Of a stretch of 64,000 nt of DNA, positions 1 to 11,340 are shown piece by piece. Below the pieces are notes generated by a model, which searched no databases, had not been told where the DNA came from, and saw only the letters and a list, made by a program, of their open reading frames with translations. Positions within the stretch are counted from its first letter, which is position 1, and each line of letters starts with the position of its first letter. The DNA is from Bombardia bombarda (lineage: Eukaryota > Ascomycota > Sordariomycetes > Sordariales > Lasiosphaeriaceae): positions 6,285,001 to 6,349,000 of the forward strand of contig JAULSR010000001.1 in NCBI GenBank assembly GCA_030512295.1, given 5' to 3'. Position numbers and translations under genes: made by a program.

Positions 1-974
1 AACAGTCGATACGCCACCGTCAGGACATCCTCCAAAGGCACCATCTATCTATATATCAAGACTGTACGTACAGCCCGCCTACCCACCTACACGAACCGGA
101 AGTCGCATACAGAGATAGCCAGAGAGATAAGAGGCTCCCTACTTCAGGGACCTTGCATCCGTAACGCGTTACTGACACAGCCTTTGTACAGATTGAAAGA
201 GCTCATATGCCGTCGAAATGGTGGGAGAAGATCAAGCTCTCGCAGAACTACGCGCAAGCCCTCGCACAGATAGAGGACAAGCTCCAGTACTTCCCCAAGT
301 TCCTCCTCCACAAATGCAAGCAGCGCCTCACCCGACTGGTGCAAGTTGCGACCCGCATGCGCAGGATAGCCGCCGAGGAGGCGAGACTAGGCGAGAAGCT
401 GGTCCCTAAGATGGCGCCCAAGATTAAGCACCGCGAGGAGGCACGAGAACGCAAGGCGCTCATGGCCGCCAAGCTGGAGAAGACGATCGAGAGAGAGCTT
501 CTCGAGAGACTCAGGCAAGGCGCCTACGGCGAGCAGCCGCTCAACTGCAACGCCACCATCTGGAAGAAGGTGCTCAACGCGCTCGAGGCCGAGGGCGAGG
601 GTCAGCGCGATAAGGATATGGACGGCGGTATCGAAGACGACGAGTACGAGGAGATGGAGTCGGAGGTCGAGCTCGAGGAGGAGAACGGCGAGGCCGAGGA
701 GCTGGATGGAAATGTCGAGTATATCTCGGACTTTGACGAGAGCGACGACGACCTCGCCGACATGGAGGACTGGCTTGGCAGCGAGGCGGACGACGACGAT
801 GATGACGATGACGATGATGACGATGAGGATAGCGAGGGAGACGATGACACCAAAAAAAAGACGGCGGCGGGCGACAAGCGGAAGAGAGGGAAGGTTACCA
901 AGATGAAGTCTCGCAAGAGGAAGGAGGTCGAGGTCGAGGCAGAAACGGACAGGGCGAAGTTGCTTGCCTTCTAG
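1..974 (+). CDS. MAK16: Mak16, 60S ribosomal subunit assembly factor (5' partial)
   Basis: Nucleolar protein needed for pre-60S ribosome assembly. The window opens inside an exon (frame 1, bases 1-63). A 128-nt intron follows (64-191, GTACGT...CAG), and the last exon is 192-974, stop TAG. The joined reading passes smoothly through the family core: RYATVR, then the splice, then IERAHMPSKWW and a long basic stretch including CKQRLTRLVQV. The N-terminal roughly 45 residues, with the conserved cysteines of the family, lie outside the window. The C-terminal third is very acidic, with a run of aspartates coded by GAC/GAT repeats near 790-830, and ends in a basic nuclear-localisation-like tail rich in KRK. 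Acidic plus basic tails are normal for Mak16. An ATG at 207 is internal, not the start, because in-frame family residues lie upstream of it across the splice. Confidence 0.95.
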
Positions 975-1731
975 AAGGCTACGGAGCGGGGGTTTGGAAC
1001 TTGGCGGGCTCGTTTATATACCACCACCTGTGGGCCTGTAGGTTTATTAGGCAGCTTCTGTCTAGGTTGTAATGAAGAAAAGCGGGACAGATTACATTGT
1101 ACTATGAGAGCGTCTACCTCTTTAGCATCGCCTTTTGATCTACCACGTAAACATAGTCCTCAATGCGTGGCTCGATGCGGTTTTCTTAAAGGGTAGTTCG
1201 TCAATGCCCAGCCAGGGGCGCCCCCATCCATCTCATGCCGGCATAAGTGGGGCAGTAGTGGCTCTGGGGGGCTGCTTGAAACAGCTCTTAGGCAGAGCTA
1301 ATGTAATGAATCTTGACACCTCCATCAACCAGACCCGACAGAACTAAAACCTCGTACGCTCGCATTTTCCCTTTCCTGCGACTCAACGCTTGCGAGGTAG
1401 CCAAGTTTTAGACTGTCGCAACGTCTGAACAATACGAACTCTACAATCGCACATTTAAACCAAGCGAAATCCCAATTTCAACCTTTCAACATCCACTGTC
1501 TGTCCTTCTGTCTGCCGTTAAATCGCCCCCCGCCGCCCCTGCCGACACATTCAGGTCCGGCGGCTGGTCACGAGAGGTCTTGGCAGCCTTTCATTCCCTT
1601 CCCATTTTCTCGCACCTACCTTACCTACCTACCGATTCCCATTATTGCCTACACAGCACACACGCATACGCGCACACACGCATACGCGCACACACACCTA
1701 CGCGAGAAAAGTAGAGGGCAAATCGCACATC
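975..1731. other. Intergenic region and Mso1 5' leader
   Basis: No coding signal seen. It holds the MAK16 3' end and the leader of the next gene. Bases 1658-1705 are an alternating CA/CG tract with a 16-bp unit (about cacacacgcatacgcg) repeated, and pyrimidine-rich blocks lie at 1490-1640, typical of fungal promoters. Confidence 0.6.
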
Positions 1732-2191
1732 ATGGCCTCGTGGTACAAGGACCTCCTGACCAACGCCTCGACCAACATCACCAAGCTCCAGCGCACCTAC
1801 TTTGGCGGCGAGACGGACGGCGACACTGAGGACGACACGCACGTCTGCCGCGTCCTGCGCGGCTACTACACGGAAAAGGGCCAGCCCTTCCCCGGCTGGC
1901 TGCCGCCCGACCCCAGGGCGCCCCCGCCCGTGCAGCCCGTCTTTGCGCACCAGCAGTCGCAGGTCGGCAGCCGCTATGGCGGGCTCGTGTCGCAGCAGGG
2001 AGGGGCGGGTGGTGGCGGCAGCTTAAGCAGTCTGTGGGACAGCAATAATACCAATACCAACAGCGCGCCAGCATCTTTGCGCGCGGGTAGTGGGCGAGGA
2101 CAGCTTAGTGGCGGGGTGAATAGTAGGAATCCGTTTGCGAATGGTAGTGGTTCGGGGAGGGAGGACATGCAACAACAGCAACAACAGCAGC

Positions 2192-2235
<44 letters not shown>

Positions 2236-2783
2236 GCGCGTCCGCTTGCTCTGCCCAGCCAGCGGGCGGGGAGCTACCAGACGGGTCACAGCAATAGTGC
2301 GGCGACGGTGCCGACGGTGTCTGGTACGGGTGGCGGCGTGAGCGCACAGGATAAACTGAAGCAGCGACTCTGGGGCGGGGGGTCGCGGACGGCGAGCCCG
2401 GCGGGTGGGGGGCCGTTCCAGGCTCCTCCCCCGCAGCAACAACAACAACAGCAAGCGCCGTCGAGTGGGGGGAGGTGGAGTGGGAATCGCGGTAGTGGTG
2501 GTGGTGGTAGTGGGGGAGGGGGAGGAGGGGGGACTATGAGGATCGGTTCGCGCCTGGGGGAATGTATGATGGTCCTGGCGGTGGCAATAGTAACAACGAT
2601 CGGCCGGTCATGTCAGCGAATGCACCTTGGGCTGGGGGCGGGTTTGATGCGCCGGATTATGCCGCGGCTTCGGTGATGGCTTCGTCTGGTGGGGGGAGGA
2701 GGAGTGCTGGGGGTGGGAGCGGTGGTGGTGGGTTGCCGGCTGGGCCGAGGAGAGGGCTTCCCAGTGGACCGCGGATGCGATGA
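1732..2783 (+). CDS. MSO1: Mso1-like Sec1-binding exocytosis protein (apparent frameshift)
   Basis: Small regulator expected to bind the Sec1/Munc18 protein at the plasma membrane during exocytic vesicle fusion. I start at ATG 1732 (MASWYKDLL) rather than an upstream in-frame codon at 1645, whose translation is only CA-repeat sequence. Residues 1-60 match the Mso1 Sec1-binding region, including GDTEDDTHVCRVLR and FPGWLPPDP. The middle is low complexity: Gly/Ser/Asn-rich and a long glutamine run from CAA/CAG repeats (2168-2234). A conserved DKLKQRLWG motif lies near 2350. Between about 2490 and 2532 the reading must change frame. Before it, frame 1 is family-like; after it, frame 3 gives YEDRFAPGG, then GLPSGPRMR and stop TGA at 2781. 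The junction is a poly-G/GGT tract. No plausible intron fits: allowed GT-AG pairs are too short, lack a branch site, or give the wrong phase. A one-base sequencing omission or a real frameshift is likely. Restored length would be about 350 residues. Confidence 0.83.
2168..2236 (+). repeat. CAA/CAG trinucleotide tract (polyglutamine)
   Basis: About 22 near-perfect CAA/CAG codons inside the Mso1 homologue, encoding a glutamine run. It is likely length-variable between strains. Confidence 0.9.
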
Positions 2784-4076
2784 GGTGCGGGTATCATCGA
2801 GGAGCGAATGAACAGACAAACAGAGAAGCACATCAACACAAACAACAGCAGCATATAGCAACAGCTAGCCCGCCGCCGCCGTCGCCGCCAGGTAAGCAGA
2901 TAGATAGATAGCTATACGAACATATGGACGGCAGGCCGTTATGCGGTCTGAGAGGGGACGGAGGGTACTGGTATTAATAGGAGGGGGATTAATGGGCTGG
3001 TTGATCTCCGCTCATGAACGGCAATATTACCATGCCGGCCTTGCATGGGCAGGGGATAGGGGCCTTGGGATGTCAAGGAGATACATTCCGTTATACATGC
3101 TGAGCCGAGGAGTGGAAGCCAAAGCCTCCGGAATCATGTGGGAATGTCTCGGCATCGTCGTCGACACTTTGTTACCTCCTCGAGGTCGAGGAAAGGCTGG
3201 CGGGGAGGAAGATAGAGAAGCTGGGTGGTCAATGTAGCAGAGCCTTTACTTAGGGATTGCCCATAAAGTGGGATTGGCCAACGGTTACTTTGAGAAATAA
3301 ACACAGTAAATAAAACGATTGGTCTGATTATGTCATGTGTGGATGGTCAATGTCATTGATCGTCTTTCGGTTGAATACTGGCCAGCAACACGAAAAGGGT
3401 CAAAATTTACGATACTGTATCTTTTTGTACAGGTTTTGTTTAGGGTATTATTTACTAGCTGACATTTTTCCACATTTTTCTACAAGAGGCAAACGTTTGA
3501 TAAGAAGCAATTGTGCCGTTGGCTCCTCGTGGCGGATGACGACGACACTGCCCAGCATGCGTAGTTCAAGGCGAATTGTGACGGGGCCTCGGCATGGGAC
3601 AAGTAGAGATACACACCAGCTGCGCCATAGCCAGCCATCGATAAAGTACAGATACTTGGTAGTGCCCCTCCAATTCCTTGCCCATCATGCGCGGGGTTCC
3701 CTCTGGCGCTTCATAAAGCTTAAAAGGGCCGGCCATGCGGCACACCACCCATGCCTGGTCATTCAGACTTCAGAGACACACCACACGGGACCAGAGAGCG
3801 TTGAGATGGATTGATACACCGCATTACAGCCCTGTGACTTAGTTGTATGCGGGCCCCCCCGATTGCAAGAGCGCCAACCTGCACAGGCAAGCAAACAGGA
3901 GCAGAGCAGACGAGAATGACCAAGACCACGAAGATGACGTCGGGTTCGAGTTCGAGTCCTCCTCCATACCAAGAGATCCCCCCACCAGGGCGTCTTTAGT
4001 GGCGGCAGCAGCAACAACAGCACCACCCCTACCACTACCACCACCACCATCATCGCCCGCCGGGAGCCTCTACGCA
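2784..4076. other. Intergenic region before Gyp7
   Basis: About 1.3 kb with no recognisable gene. Open frames here (for example 3335-3814) have no family features and unbiased codon use. AT-rich blocks lie at 3290-3500. Confidence 0.6.
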
Positions 4077-6719
4077 ATGAGCGACGACGAAGAGGGCGAT
4101 TATGACACCATCACCCACACCGAGACAGGCCGCGGCGTGAAGCTGCTCTTCTCCAAGAGCAAGGTCTACATCCACCCGACCCCGTCCGCCAAGGACAACA
4201 TCCCCGGTTACATCGCCCTGCTGCAGCAAAAGCGCCCCCGCGTCAGCTCAGACCAGCGCCCGACATCGTCGTCGTCATCGTCGCGAGACTCGCCCGACTC
4301 GTCGGACCTGCTCCTCGCCTGGGTGCCCGAGTCGCAGCTGGGCGACGCCGCCGGCATCTACGTCAAGGTGGACCTGTGCGACGGCGACTCGCCCCCAAAG
4401 CAGTCGTACCTGGTCCCGCCGCCGCCGACAATCACGACACACCGGGGCTCGGTCGGGTTGTACGCCTTTGCCATCCCCGTCAGCGCCATTTACAGCCTGC
4501 TGGTGCGCCCGCCCAGCCTAGGCTGGTGGTTCGGCAGCGTCATCATCAACAGCCGCGCCGGCGACTGCTTCCCCGCCCTCTTCTTCCACGACAGCGAGTG
4601 CCAGAGCACCATCCTGCAGAAGAAGAAGCGCACGCGCGAGTCCTTTGACCCCTTTGGCGAGGCCGGCGAGGTCTTTTGGGGCGGCGACGAGGTGCTGCGC
4701 TGGCTGAGGCGATATGTCCGCATCGAGCGCAGCGGCGCCGAGCCCAACATCTACCTGATCGAGCCCACGCCCGAAGACAGCACGGCATTTGGCGGCAAGC
4801 TGACGGTAAATAGCTCGCCGAGTTCGATTGGGCGGAGAGACAGCGCACGCGGGGCCGCCGTGGTGGCGGGCTCGTCGGCCCAGGGTGCTAGGGATGCCGG
4901 CATGGACCCGTTTATGAAGTTTGTCAAGGAGACGGGCTGGAACATCATGGAGAAGTTCAGCAAGGTGACGACATTCACACGGAATGCGGCGCAGGAGGTC
5001 ATGGACAACCCCCGCATGCCGCCCCAGGTCAGGCGGCTGCTCCACAACCCCGAGGTCCAGACGCTGCAGGACGAGTTTGACAGCGCCCGCATCTATCTGG
5101 CCAGGTGGGCCATGGGCATCGCCGAGCAGAGCGAGCGCGACCGCAGCCAGAGAGTTTGGACCGCCAGGGATGTCATGGAGCTCGAGGACACCGACGTGGG
5201 CGAGTTTGAGCTGCTCGACAGCACGAGCAGCTTGTCGCTGGAGCAGCGGAGGAAGCCCGTCACGTTGAAGGAGTGGAAGACGTTTTTCGATCCGCGCACT
5301 GGGCGGCTATCGGTCACGGTAGATGAGGTCAAGGAGCGGGTATTTCATGGCGGACTTGACGCCGAGGATGGTGTGCGCAAGGAGGCTTGGTTGTTCCTCC
5401 TTGGTGTCCATGAGTGGTATAGCACGGCCGATGAGCGCAAGGCACAGTCTGCGTCGTTGCGGGACGAGTATATTAAGCTCAAGGGCGCCTGGTGGGAGCG
5501 ACAGATTGATCAGGGCGGAGAGGGTGAGGAGGGTGAGTGGTGGAGAGAGCAGAGGGCAAGAATTGGTAAGTCTTTCATCCCCTCAATCTATTCACATATA
5601 CACTCAATGAACTTTTATAATCTAACCCCGCGCTCGTCTTTTAGAAAAGGATGTCCACAGGACTGATCGCAATGTGCCCATCTTTGCAGGCGAGGACACA
5701 CCTCATCCTGACCCTGAATCCCCATTCGCCGGGGTCGGCACCAACGTCCACATGGAGCAGATGAAGGACATGCTCCTCACATATAACGAATATAACAGGG
5801 GCTTGGGCTACGTCCAGGGCATGTCGGACCTCCTCGCCCCCATCTACGCCGTCCTTCAGGACGACGCCATGGCCTTCTGGGCCTTCCAGCACTTTATGGA
5901 TCGCATGGAGCGCAATTTCCTCCGAGACCAGTCGGGCATGCGCACCCAGCTCCTCACGCTGGACCACCTAGTCCAGTTTATGGATCCAAAGCTGTATGCG
6001 CACCTTCAATCTGCCGACAGCACAAACTTTTTCTTCTTCTTCCGCATGCTGCTGGTCTGGTATAAGCGCGAGTTTAAGTGGATGGATGTGCTTCATCTGT
6101 GGGAGGTTTTGTGGACGGATTATCTGAGCAGCGGCTTCCATCTGTTCATCGCGCTGGCGATAATGGAGAAGCACCGTGACATCATTATGGTACATCTGAA
6201 GCACTTTGATGAGGTGCTGAAATATGGTAAGCCACTATCCCTGTAATATAAGATAATATGAATTAAGAGCTAACATCATCTACAGTCAACGAACTGTCAT
6301 GCACAATGGACCTCGAATCCACGCTGATACGTGCCGAGGCGCTCTTCCAACGCTTCCGTCGCCTCGTAGAGGCAGTGGATAAGAAGGACAACTTTTCCGC
6401 CCCTGGAATTAAGAGACTTCTTAGCCCTGTTACTGGTTCGTCGTCGTCGTCATCATCACCATCACCGGCGGCAGCGGGATCAACACCATCGTCGCCCCCA
6501 CCAGCAGCGGCGGCAGGTACAGCAGCTAGGCCTGCTAATAATCGGCTGAATTCAAACTCACCACGCAGAGATACGGGCAAGCCACCGGAGCCGACGGCAA
6601 CGGCGGCGGTGCCAAAGAAGATGGTTACCCCCGAGTTGAGGCGGCTGCTGAGCAGAGAGGTCGAGGTTCTTCCGCGGAAGCAGGTTGCTAAGAAGGGGGA
6701 TGGGTTTCCTGGTTTGTAG
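4077..6719 (+). CDS. GYP7: Gyp7-type Rab GTPase-activating protein (TBC domain)
   Basis: GTPase-activating protein for Rab GTPases, in yeast Ypt7, controlling endosome/vacuole traffic and fusion. Three exons: 4077-5565, 5645-6226 and 6286-6719, with GTAAGT and GTAAGC donors and exact reading-frame joins, giving 834 residues. Residues about 15-290 are the Gyp7 N-terminal domain, including GVKLLFSKSKVYIHP. The TBC domain covers about 420-690. The first splice rebuilds the catalytic motif RIEKDVHRTDR (arginine finger R502), and NRGLGYVQGM supplies the glutamine finger (Q554). After the second splice the text reads KYVNELSCTMDLE, as in the family. The tail is Ser/Pro/Ala-rich and low complexity. 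An in-frame ATG at 3843 would add 78 low-complexity residues; I prefer 4077 (MSDDEEGDYD) because the family-like text starts there. It converges with the glucosidase gene downstream. Confidence 0.95.
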
Positions 6720-7205
6720 TGGCTTAAGGACTGCCTGAATGGGTAGCGCGAGGGCGAGAGTGAAGCGGATCAAAGCATATGGTGGGCGCCAGCTTGTGGT
6801 TGCGTGCATGTGTGCGTGTGTATTCAGGAAGACGGGGCATAAGAGGGGGGTGGGATCATTACTTTGTTTATTATTTTATTTTACTCTTCGCGGGTGGGAT
6901 GGAATGGATGGGCTGAGTTCGGTTGGGCATGTTGAGGTACGACGCGGGGACTGTTAAGATAGTTTAGTTTAGTTGGTCACATACGGTGCTTGCTTGGTCA
7001 GTCATTAGGTAGGTATTAACAATCAATATTTTACCTGTGTTATTCTCTCTCAATTTCCATTTTCGACTTCCAAGTCCCTTTCTTCTGTCAAAACGTCTTT
7101 TGAATTCACCATATGCTAAACTATACAAATATACGCCGCATCACAATTTTGACACGCGCAACACGCACGCACGCACGCCCCAATGTTTCTAACAAGTATT
7201 CTAAA
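6720..7205. other. Convergent 3' region, Gyp7 and glucosidase I
   Basis: Short AT-rich space between two convergent genes. It presumably holds both polyadenylation regions; no gene seen. Confidence 0.6.
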
Positions 7206-9870
7206 TCATAGCTCATCCCGCTCATGCGTACCACCGCCACTCCCCTTTGCCCGCCCCTCCAAGTCCTCCATGGCCATAATCTTGACCACCAGACTGGTCC
7301 AGCCAGTAAAGTGCTGGGTGCGCTGGCCCTTGCCCGTCTCGGGCTTGTACTGCTCCCAGGCGAAGCCCGTCTCCTCCCAGCTGGCGAGGACCGTGTCGAC
7401 AATGTTTCTGCGCAGGCGCGTGTAAAGATCGGCGGCTGTCTCCTGGTGGGGACCGGCTTGGGTTGCAATGTTCTGTGTGTATGTAATCAGCATCACAACG
7501 CTGACAAGAAGTTAAAGAAAGAGAAAGGGGGATAAAACACTCACATGAAGCTGCACAATCGCCAAATAGTTAATATTAATCCACACCGGGCTCCTCCAGT
7601 AATTCTCTGCCGTCCCATAAAACTCATCCTTCTTGCTCAAGCTCCTGATCCCATGCGGGCTAAACAGCTCCTCCTCGTCCCCCAGCAGCGCCAGCACCTT
7701 GCCCAACCTCGGACTGTCAGCACCCAGCAGTCCCGTCAGGAACGGAAACAGCGAGATGTACCCCTTGTGGCACACGAGCTGGTTCTCCTCGAAGTCGTCA
7801 ATCGTCGCGTCGCAGTAGCACCCCTCTTTCTCAGACCAGTGCAGATCGTCCAGGTTGCGCCCGATGGCGACGAGCGCCTGCCTGTACTCGGCCACCTCGC
7901 CCTGGGGAGCGCCGATGGCGTCGCCAATGTTGGCGAGCGACTTGGCCATCATGCCGACCCACGACATGAGGTCGACGTGCAGCTCGCCCGGGTGCGGCGG
8001 CTGCGGGCGCGGGTAGTCGTCGAGGCCGCTGGTGAGGCAGTGCGTCACGGTGCGCCCGCGCCAGCGGTACGCCTCCTTGGACGAGTAGGCCTCGCGCTCG
8101 TACGACTTGATGTCGCCGGCCTGGGTCTTGCGGAACCACGCAAACTGGCGCCGCAGCAGCGGGTACAACTGCCGGAGCGTCTCGAGGCCGACCTCGGGGT
8201 TGTCGATGGACGCCGTGGCCGGCGGGATGCCGCCTTCATTTAGAAGGGTCTCCCTGGTGGAGGCGGGAAGCGAGCCGTTGGCGCGCAGGCGGAGCTTTTC
8301 GACGAAGGCGTCGAGGACCAGAAGCAGGGTGGGAGGGTTGGCGTAGTGGGGGTACTGGGTCTGGAACTCTTCTGGCACCTTGCTGCGGGCCTCGGCGCCG
8401 AGGATCTGCTCGCGGCCGATCCAGCCGTCCTCGTCCATGAGGCTGAACCAGCTCTTGACGATCTCCATGGTCAGGTCAATGTCCCAGTCGGCGATGGGCA
8501 GCAGGTGGAAGCCCTCGTCCCAGAGGAAGCCGCGCGGGAAGAAGGGCCGCGACGGGATGCTGGTGAAGAGCTCGTAGGGGCCCTCGAGCGTCTGCTGGCG
8601 GCGGGCCCGGGCGGCGGCGGCCTCCTCCCAGAAGCCCTCGTCCTCCTCGTCGTACTCGGGCGCGTATGAGCGGTCGACCAGGGACTCGCCGTAGAAGTAA
8701 CCGATGCCGCCGATGAGGTTGGAGAACATGCTGCGGCCAAACTTCTTGTACCTGTCGGCGGTGAAGGGGGCCTTGAAGTCAAAGACGCTCGAGAAGCGCT
8801 CGCCAAAGGCCTCGGTCGTCTCCTTGATCTCGCGCGTCAGGTCGGCGCTCGTCAGGTCCTTACCGGCCGACTCGCTGCTGAAGAGCACGTCGAACTCGAA
8901 GCTGCCCTCAAACACCTTTTGCACGATATGGACGTTGCCGGCGCCGGGGCGGTTGGTCAGCTGGTAGACCTGCCAGGGTGGCGGGGCGTCCGTGTTGTCG
9001 TACTTGTTCTCCACCAGCCAGTCGACGCCCTCCTTGATCTGCTTGAAGACGACGGGCTTGGCCTGCCAGTGGATCTCGTCCGGGTACGTCAGCGACTGCA
9101 CCACCGTCTGGCCCGGCCCGCGAAACGCTGACAACTTGTGGTCGCTCTTGGGCTGCTTACCCGACCCCCTGGTCACGACCAGCTTATAGTTGCCCAGCCC
9201 CTCGGAGTTGCCCTTAAGACTGACGTCCTCGTCCTCGTAGCCGAACTCATTGTCGCTGGGGACGGCCTCGAGCTTGGCGTCGTCACCCTCCTGGGTGACG
9301 TAGAGGATCACGATGGTCTTTTGGTCGGGGCTGGCGTCGGGCGTCAGCTCTCCCCTGATGCGGGCGGCCCAGCTGCCGCCGTTTGCGCCGCCGGGAACCT
9401 TGACGAAAGATGTGGTAATATCGATGCCATTGACGATGTCGTGGATGGACTGGACGCCACCTCTCCTAGTGTCGTACTCGTCCCAGCCATATCCCTTCAT
9501 GCCCTCGTTTTGTTCGCACGTATATCGCACAGCTACAGAAGGAAGACATCATGTCAGCTTGGGCTTGGCATTGCACTGAGAAGCTGAGGAGAGACACGAG
9601 GACAGACAGACTTGACTGGAAATCATTGTACGTCTCGACCTTGCCCCACATCAGGCCCGTCATCAAGCTCTTGGGTATTCTGGGGCGCACGCCAAAGTAG
9701 AGGTTTGGGCGGTAGGGACCCCATAGCAGACTCTGGTTGTTCTGGCGGGCGATCTCGCTGCTGAGGATGGACTCGTCTACCGTTGCTGCTGCTGATGCTG
9801 TTGCTGCGAATCCAAAGAAGACAACAGATAAAAGAGCGAGCCGCAGGCTCAATTGGCGCCCTGGCGCCAT
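7206..9870 (-). CDS. CWH41: Mannosyl-oligosaccharide glucosidase (glucosidase I, GH63)
   Basis: Removes the outermost alpha-1,2-glucose from the Glc3Man9GlcNAc2 glycan on new glycoproteins in the ER. Three exons read on the minus strand: 9870-9612, 9532-7545 and 7472-7206, with introns of 79 and 72 nt and all phases matching, giving 837 residues. The start is set at the second in-frame ATG (MAPGRQLSLRL). It opens a hydrophobic N-terminus (LALLSVVFFGFAATASA) that looks like a cleavable signal peptide; an ATG at 9900 would add 10 residues. The N-terminal domain contains LMWGKVETYNDFQ and YTCEQNEGMKGYGWDEYD. The catalytic (alpha/alpha)6 part carries GFLWDEGFH (candidate acid D425) and GTAENYWRSPVW (candidate base E729). 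Length fits the family. The last residues are HERDEL, an RDEL-type ER retrieval signal. Confidence 0.95.
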
Positions 9871-10515
9871 GTTTGCGTCAATCAGAAACTCCCGGTGCAA
9901 TTGGAGTACTCAGATATTCACAAATAGGTAAGCTGGTGTTGTATTTTGCGACTTTACATCTTTCTGAACACGTTTGGCCTGAGCAGCCGCCGGCACAGCG
10001 CCCAGTAACAGAGAGCTCCGCAGCTTGAAACAGGTGGCTAAACCAGGCAGGGGTCGCTGGTCGCTGGTCGCTGGTCGCTGGTCGCGAACGAAACTAAGGT
10101 AGGGTAGGGCAGGGGTTTGAAGCTTGGCGTATGTGGGGTTAGGGTCCCGGCCCCGCTATATCAAGCGCCCGAGGTGACCGGGGCTGTCCCGTCATTTAAT
10201 TCCCGACCACGGCCCAGAACCCGCCCCCGGCCGTTACCCGGTGAACAACAAGATAGGGGAGCCAAGGCTGGAGGTCAAACAAAGAGTCTATTCGTCTCAG
10301 ACACCACTTTCTATCGCTTGCTCGAATTTGCCATATCAATCAACAGCAAGCCTGCTCTATCTCATCCAGCTCGGCGTCAACTCCAAAGACCGCCCAAAAT
10401 AACGATATACCAACGAGTGATGAGCTTTAATCAGTGCTTTGCTATAATACATTCTATACACCAATGCTTGTCAGTCATTATGTCAGGACTGGACAGAACC
10501 CCAGCGTATACATCT
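9871..10515. other. Glucosidase I promoter region
   Basis: Upstream of the minus-strand glucosidase gene. No gene supported; an open frame on the plus strand (10117-10527) has no family features. It contains a heptamer tandem repeat, listed separately. Confidence 0.5.
10052..10086. repeat. Heptanucleotide tandem repeat (GGTCGCT)5
   Basis: Four perfect copies of ggtcgct followed by a fifth with one change (ggtcgcg), head to tail, about 180 bases upstream of the glucosidase I start codon. Confidence 0.95.
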
Positions 10516-11340
10516 TCATCCCTTTGACGCACCTGGTCTTCTGCAGGCGTCACTGAGCTTTTTGGCAGCATAAAAGAGCTTTATACACTCCCCAAAATCA
10601 GATGGAGGTGATTCGGTGAGCACCTCGAGGTGTTTGACCAGGGCTGATAGATACACGGCTGATCTGGAGCTCTCTTTCTGCGTCGTGTCCCCTTTCTCGC
10701 TTGTCTCATTCTTTCTCTCATACTTCCCCGCCTTATTGATCCTCACCAAGCGCTTGGCTTTGGGGGGTGATGGAGCTCTGGTTTCTGACTCATCACCGAT
10801 AGATGAGGTATTACTCGTCTGCTCCTTTTGGTTGTTTCCATGAGATAGGTTACCGGGTGGAACTTCATCGCCTTTATCGTCAACTAGTGCCTTCCAGGGA
10901 GATAGTCCTTCCTCGGCGATTTTGTGGCCTTCGTTTTTTTTTAGAAACAGTTCCGAATATCGTGACAATAGCTCCTCCTTTATGGCATTGTTGTTCTGAA
11001 GCCGTTAATAGTTAATACGATGAAATGTTTTACCAATGGGCAGCGCCGGAATGGCTTCCACCACTCGGCAGCTCACACCGAGTCGGTGCAGGAAAAGACG
11101 AAAGAAGTCAGGAAGGGAAAGGTAAGCTGCATGTCTTGCTATAGCCACACCCAGCTCACTCACCACCAAGTCCTGCAGATGTTTTTTGCGCGCCCAACCT
11201 TGTTTGGTCAACACCTTGATCGGCTTCTGATGATCGCCGTCCTACCGCATCCTCATCCTGCGCAACAACGAGTCCCTCTTCTTGGAAGATTTAATAACAC
11301 TCATTTTGTTCAGCTTGGTCGGGTGCTCTGATGTCTCTGG
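10516..11340 (-). pseudogene. Possible two-exon hypothetical gene, perhaps broken
   Basis: Not recognised. On the minus strand a frame containing LTKQGWARKKHLQDLV ends at a strong donor (GTGAGT at 11163). It can be joined in phase, across a 168-nt intron with branch-like TTAACTATTAAC and acceptor CAG (10996), to a 159-codon frame starting NNNAIKEELLSRYSELF and ending at 10516. The second exon is Lys/Glu/Ser-rich with a basic segment (KAKRLVRINKAGKYERK) and a final helical stretch. An upstream ATG in the same frame (MSVIKSSKKRDSL, 11311) is separated from exon 1 by an in-frame TAG near 11250. The gene is therefore broken, differently spliced, or not a gene. Neither open segment has its own ATG. 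Confidence 0.3.

Noticed and set aside
2475..2524. 50-nt candidate intron in Mso1 that would restore frame
   Set aside because: It is pure G/T/A-poor repeat without a branch-point-like sequence or pyrimidine tract, and its donor is GTGGAG; a single-base indel is simpler.
7545..8669. Long plus-strand open frames opposite glucosidase I
   Set aside because: They are shadows of the GC-rich GH63 coding sequence, with no domain and no splice structure.
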